From NCBI GenBank assembly GCA_900769075.1, contig CAAGFE010000032.1, forward strand, positions 1 to 42,137: a stretch of 42,137 bases of DNA, read 5' to 3'. Positions 39,394 through 42,137 of the stretch are shown here, piece by piece. Origin of the DNA: Clostridia bacterium (lineage in GTDB: Bacteria > Bacillota > Clostridia > Christensenellales > Aristaeellaceae). A program made the translations under genes and the position numbers. Numbering within the stretch: the first letter of the stretch is position 1; each line of letters begins with the position of its first letter. Under the pieces are notes generated by a model. The model was given only the letters and a program-made list of their open reading frames with translations. It made no database searches and had not been told where the DNA came from.

Positions 39394-39428
39394 ACGCAAA
39401 AGGGCCGCCGCTTTCCTGCGGAGGCCCT
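39394..39428 (-). terminator. Terminator of the GH94 gene
   Basis: Minus strand: 11-base arms (39428-39418 and 39411-39401) with one mismatch, 6-base loop, followed by TTTTGCG. It lies 31 bases after the stop codon. Confidence 0.85.
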
Positions 39429-39459
39429 GGTGAATATTCCGTTCATGCGTCACACGGGC

Positions 39460-41904
39460 TTAACCCAGGGTGACCTCCACCTGATGCACCTTGGCGTCCG
39501 CGAAAACGGGCAGCACGCTGCCTTCGATGGCCTGACCGTCCACGGTGACGGACTTCACGCCGCGGCACACATGGTCGGGGTTCCGGATGGCGATCTCGTA
39601 GGTCGCGCCGCGGAACCGGCGGGACACCTTGTAGCCCTCCCAGTCATGGGGAATGCAGGGATCGACCCTCAGGCCCGTCCAGTCCGGCTTGATGCCCAGG
39701 ATGTAGTTGCTGATGACGTAGAAATTCCAAGCGGCGGTGCCGGTCAGCCAGGAGTTCTTTGCCTGACCGAAATTCTTCGCGTCCTTGCCGGCGATCATCT
39801 GGCTGTACACATAGGGCTCCATCTTGTGCAGGTCGGAGATCTCCTCCCGGTAGGCGGGGGCAATCTTTTTGTACAGCTGGAAGGCGCGGTCGCCATGGCC
39901 CAGCACGGTTTCCGCCGCGATGATCCAGGGGTTGTTGTGGCAGAAGATGCCCGCGTTCTCCTTGTATCCCGGAGGATAGGAGGACACTTCGCCCAGCTCG
40001 AGGTGGTACTCCTTGTATGCGGGCTGGAGCAGCACGATGCCGTGCTCGGTTTCCAGCCATTCCTCCACAGATTTCATGGCCTTCTCCGCCTTGCCGTCCT
40101 CCACGCCCACGCCGCCCATGACGCAGTACCCCTGGGACTCGATGAAGATCTTGCCGTCCTCGCATTCCTTGGAGCCGATCTTGTTGCCGAAGGCGTCATA
40201 GGCGCGGACGAACCATTCGCCGTCCCAGCCTGCGGTCAGGATCACCTGGCGCATCGCGTCGATCTCCGCCTGGCAGGCCGCGGCCTTGTCGTCCATGCCC
40301 TTCTGCTTGAGGATCGCCACCAGCTCGGGGCCGATCGCCACGAACATGCCCGCAATCAGCACGGATTCGGCCACGCGGTCGTCGGGAGCATGGGGGTTGG
40401 AGAAGGTCTGGAAGGACTCGCCGGGGGCATCGGAGAAGCAGTTCAGGTTCAGGCAGTCGTTCCAGTCGGCGCGGCCGATCAGGGGCAGGCCGTGGGGGCC
40501 CTTGTTGTTCACGACGTGGTAGAAGCTGTTCTCCAGGTGCTCCAGCAGCGTGCCGCAGTCGTCGGGGTTGCAGTCATAGGGCGTGGCTTCATCCAGGATG
40601 GCGAAATCGCCGGTTTCCTTGATGTAGGCCGCCGTCCCGGCAATCAGCCACAGGGGGTCATCGTTGAAGCCGCCGCCGATGTCGTTGTTGCCCTTCTTGG
40701 TCAGGGGCTGGTACTGATGGTAGCATCCGCCGTCCCGGAACTGGGTGGCAGCGATGTCCAGAATGCGCTCGCGGGCGCGCTCGGGAATCTGATGCACAAA
40801 GCCCAGCAGGTCCTGGGAGGAATCGCGGAAGCCCATGCCGCGGCCCACGCCGGATTCAAACATGGAGGTGGAGCGGCTCATGTTGAAGGTGACCATGCAC
40901 TGGTAGGGGTTCCAGATGTTGACCATGCGGCCCAGCTTCTCGTCCCCGGTGGTGAGGGTGTAGGCGGAGAGCAGGTAATCCCAGTGGGCCTTCAGCGCGT
41001 CAAAGGCGCTGGCGATCTGGGCATCGGTGGTCAGGCTGCTGATGAGGGCCTTTGCGGGCGCCTTGTTGATTACGCCGGGCGCGACGAACTTCTCTTCCAC
41101 CGGCACTTCCACATAGCCCAGGACGAAGTTATACCTGCGGCTTTCGCCCGCCTCCAGGTGAACCTTCACCTGATGGGCGGCCATGGGCTGCCAACCGGAG
41201 GCCATGGAGTTGCCCATCTTGCCGGTCATGACGCTCTGGGGCGCGTCGAATCCGTTATACAGGCCCAGGAAGGTCTCCATGTCGGTATCGAAGCCGTCGA
41301 TGGGGGCATTGACGGCATAGAAGGCGTAATGATTGCGGCGCTCGCGGTACTCGGTCTTGTGGTAGATCACGCCGTCCTCCACCTCCACCTCGCCGGTGGA
41401 GAAATTGCGCTGGAAGTTCAGCATGTCATCGGAGGCGTCCCACAGGCAGAACTCCACGAAGGAGGTCAGGATCACATCCTTGGGCGCGTCGCTTTCATTG
41501 GTCAGGGTGATCTGATGCACCTCGGCGTTCACGCCCAGGGGCACGAAGCTCAGCTGGCTGGCGGTCAGGCCGTTCTTCTTGCCGGTGATGACGGTATAGC
41601 CCATGCCGTGGCGGCAGGAATAGGCGTCCAGCTCGGTCTTGACGGGCTTCCAGCCGGGATTCCAGACGGTGCCGTTATCATTGATGTAGAAGTAGCGTCC
41701 GCCGTTGTCAACAGGCAGGTTGTTGTAGCGGTAGCGGGTCACGCGGCGGAGGCGCGCATCCCGGTAGAAGCAGTAGCCGCCGGCGGTGTTGGAGATGATG
41801 CCGAAGAACTGCTCACAGCCCAGATAGTTGATCCAGGGGTAGGGCGTGCGGGGCGTGTCGATGACGTACTCGCGCGCTTTGTCGTCAAAGTGACCGTATT
41901 TCAT
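39460..41904 (-). CDS. Cellobiose phosphorylase (glycoside hydrolase family 94)
   Basis: This enzyme cleaves cellobiose with phosphate to glucose 1-phosphate and glucose, saving ATP in cellulose users. At 814 residues it has the typical length of cellobiose phosphorylase. The N-terminal domain (MKYGHFDDKAREYVIDTPRT, PYPWINYLGCEQFFGIISNT) matches the clostridial enzyme, and the (alpha/alpha)6 barrel carries MGFRDSSQDLLGF and GRADWNDCLNL; the catalytic acid is probably Asp483. No signal peptide is present, so it is cytoplasmic and must depend on a cellobiose or cellodextrin importer elsewhere. CAGGAGG lies upstream of the ATG. The promoter is overlapped by a LacI-type operator. Confidence 0.93.
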   Translation of the reverse strand: MKYGHFDDKAREYVIDTPRTPYPWINYLGCEQFFGIISNTAGGYCFYRDARLRRVTRYRYNNLPVDNGGRYFYINDNGTVWNPGWKPVKTELDAYSCRHGMGYTVITGKKNGLTASQLSFVPLGVNAEVHQITLTNESDAPKDVILTSFVEFCLWDASDDMLNFQRNFSTGEVEVEDGVIYHKTEYRERRNHYAFYAVNAPIDGFDTDMETFLGLYNGFDAPQSVMTGKMGNSMASGWQPMAAHQVKVHLEAGESRRYNFVLGYVEVPVEEKFVAPGVINKAPAKALISSLTTDAQIASAFDALKAHWDYLLSAYTLTTGDEKLGRMVNIWNPYQCMVTFNMSRSTSMFESGVGRGMGFRDSSQDLLGFVHQIPERARERILDIAATQFRDGGCYHQYQPLTKKGNNDIGGGFNDDPLWLIAGTAAYIKETGDFAILDEATPYDCNPDDCGTLLEHLENSFYHVVNNKGPHGLPLIGRADWNDCLNLNCFSDAPGESFQTFSNPHAPDDRVAESVLIAGMFVAIGPELVAILKQKGMDDKAAACQAEIDAMRQVILTAGWDGEWFVRAYDAFGNKIGSKECEDGKIFIESQGYCVMGGVGVEDGKAEKAMKSVEEWLETEHGIVLLQPAYKEYHLELGEVSSYPPGYKENAGIFCHNNPWIIAAETVLGHGDRAFQLYKKIAPAYREEISDLHKMEPYVYSQMIAGKDAKNFGQAKNSWLTGTAAWNFYVISNYILGIKPDWTGLRVDPCIPHDWEGYKVSRRFRGATYEIAIRNPDHVCRGVKSVTVDGQAIEGSVLPVFADAKVHQVEVTLG

Positions 41905-41958
41905 GCGCTGAACCTCCTGTCTAATTGGGGAACGGTGGATGCAGATGCTTTCGGATTG

Positions 41959-41987
41959 ATTATAGCACAGCTTCTCTGTTTACGCAA
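41959..41987 (-). promoter_or_regulatory. Promoter of the GH94 gene
   Basis: Minus strand: perfect extended -10 (TG-C-TATAAT, -10 at 41964-41959), 17-base spacer, weak -35 TTGCGT (41987-41982). A weak -35 with an extended -10 suits a regulated promoter. Confidence 0.8.
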
Positions 41988-42001
41988 ACGTTTTCGTAAA
42001 C
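41978..42001. promoter_or_regulatory. LacI-family operator over the GH94 promoter
   Basis: A 24-base near-perfect palindrome with a central CG: outer arms GTTTACG and CGTAAAC, inner bases differing by one position. The size, the symmetry and the central CG are typical of LacI/GalR-family sites. It covers the -35 box and part of the spacer, so a bound regulator would block polymerase. The regulator itself is not in the window. Confidence 0.82.
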
Positions 42002-42028
42002 TTTCGGTCATTTTCTGATCTTGAATTG

Positions 42029-42137
42029 TCAAGTCAAGTGCAACAGTAGATTGAAGAAAACTTCAAAGGGAGATCTCCAGCCGAGACATTTTCGCGGACG
42101 CAGATTGATCTTGTTGGTAAAGGCGGTGAAAAACGCA
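42029..42137 (-). CDS. IS30-family transposase, C-terminal end (cut by window end)
   Basis: The last 35 residues before the stop codon (42031-42029) read ...NKINLRPRKCLGWRSPFEVF and end FNLLLHLT, the typical IS30-family C-terminus (RPRKxLGW.tP.E.F...). The rest of the gene lies beyond the window. Bases just after the stop (about 42018-42028) probably form part of the element's terminal inverted repeat, but the outer end cannot be fixed. The element lies 28 bases from the operator of the GH94 gene. Confidence 0.85.
   Translation of the reverse strand, partial: AFFTAFTNKINLRPRKCLGWRSPFEVFFNLLLHLT

Noticed and set aside
38836..39453. A 205-codon minus-strand open frame upstream of and overlapping hpf
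   Set aside because: It has no family pattern, overlaps the hpf coding region in another frame and crosses the GH94 terminator. I treat the region as non-coding.
39271..42018. A 915-codon plus-strand open frame opposite the GH94 gene
   Set aside because: Antisense shadow of the GH94 gene, which has a full-length family match and a promoter on the other strand.

Overview
This window is a piece of a bacterial chromosome with high GC (about 60% by eye). The organism looks like a Gram-positive anaerobe of the Clostridia (Bacillota). Supporting signs are strong AGGAGG-type ribosome binding sites, the L7Ae-rpsL-rpsG-fusA-tuf order, a SpoIID-type protein, an SdpR/SdpI pair, YbaB-RecR, a DUF5680 protein, a zinc-ribbon protein typical of Firmicutes, long-form HPF, and a GH94 cellobiose phosphorylase plus a GH43 enzyme that suggest a plant-fibre or gut habitat. 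I cannot place it to genus. Most sigma-A promoters are easy to read: TTGACA-like -35, 17-base spacer, TATAAT-like -10.

Layout. (1) 1-4090, minus strand: the str-type translation operon, L7Ae-like protein, rpsL, rpsG, fusA, then tuf, which is cut by the window start. One strong promoter (4060-4088) drives it, and an unusually long structured gap separates rpsL from rpsG. (2) 4259-7100: a SpoIID/LytB-like lipoprotein, the sdpR-sdpI pair with a clear operator, and a secreted metallo-beta-lactamase-fold protein. (3) 7222-15571, plus strand: rpoB-rpoC with two tandem promoters and a terminator. The usual rpo/str supercluster is therefore split, with the two halves divergent. (4) 15589-26333, plus strand: a small ParB-like protein, a GNAT acetyltransferase, a shikimate-kinase/DUF5680 fusion, a type IIA topoisomerase pair (parE-parC type), a DUF4097 protein, ybaB-recR, rmuC and a COG1237-type metallo-hydrolase. 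(5) A tRNA-Leu(UAA) at 26403 with a promoter built into the preceding terminator. (6) 26517-28539: a frameshifted HTH-membrane protein and a methyltransferase. (7) 28527-33121, minus strand: a housekeeping operon of iron-type alcohol dehydrogenase, YdcF family, radC, YdcF family and rsmG, followed by a Noc/ParB-like protein that lacks the N-terminal CTPase domain. (8) 33226-35511: serC-serA for serine biosynthesis. (9) 35739-37055: a zinc-ribbon protein, a small HTH regulator and an 80-residue helical protein, ending at a composite of three hairpins. (10) 37207-41904, minus strand: a GH43 enzyme, hpf and a GH94 cellobiose phosphorylase with a LacI-type operator over its promoter. The window ends inside an IS30-family transposase.

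Most of the window is core informational machinery. The points most worth a second look are the Noc-like protein without its clamp domain, the 376-base structured rpsL-rpsG gap, three cases where a promoter -35 box lies inside or against the preceding terminator, the shikimate-kinase/DUF5680 fusion, and the split rpo/str cluster. I did not see a CRISPR array, a prophage, or a clear multi-gene defence or biosynthetic system.
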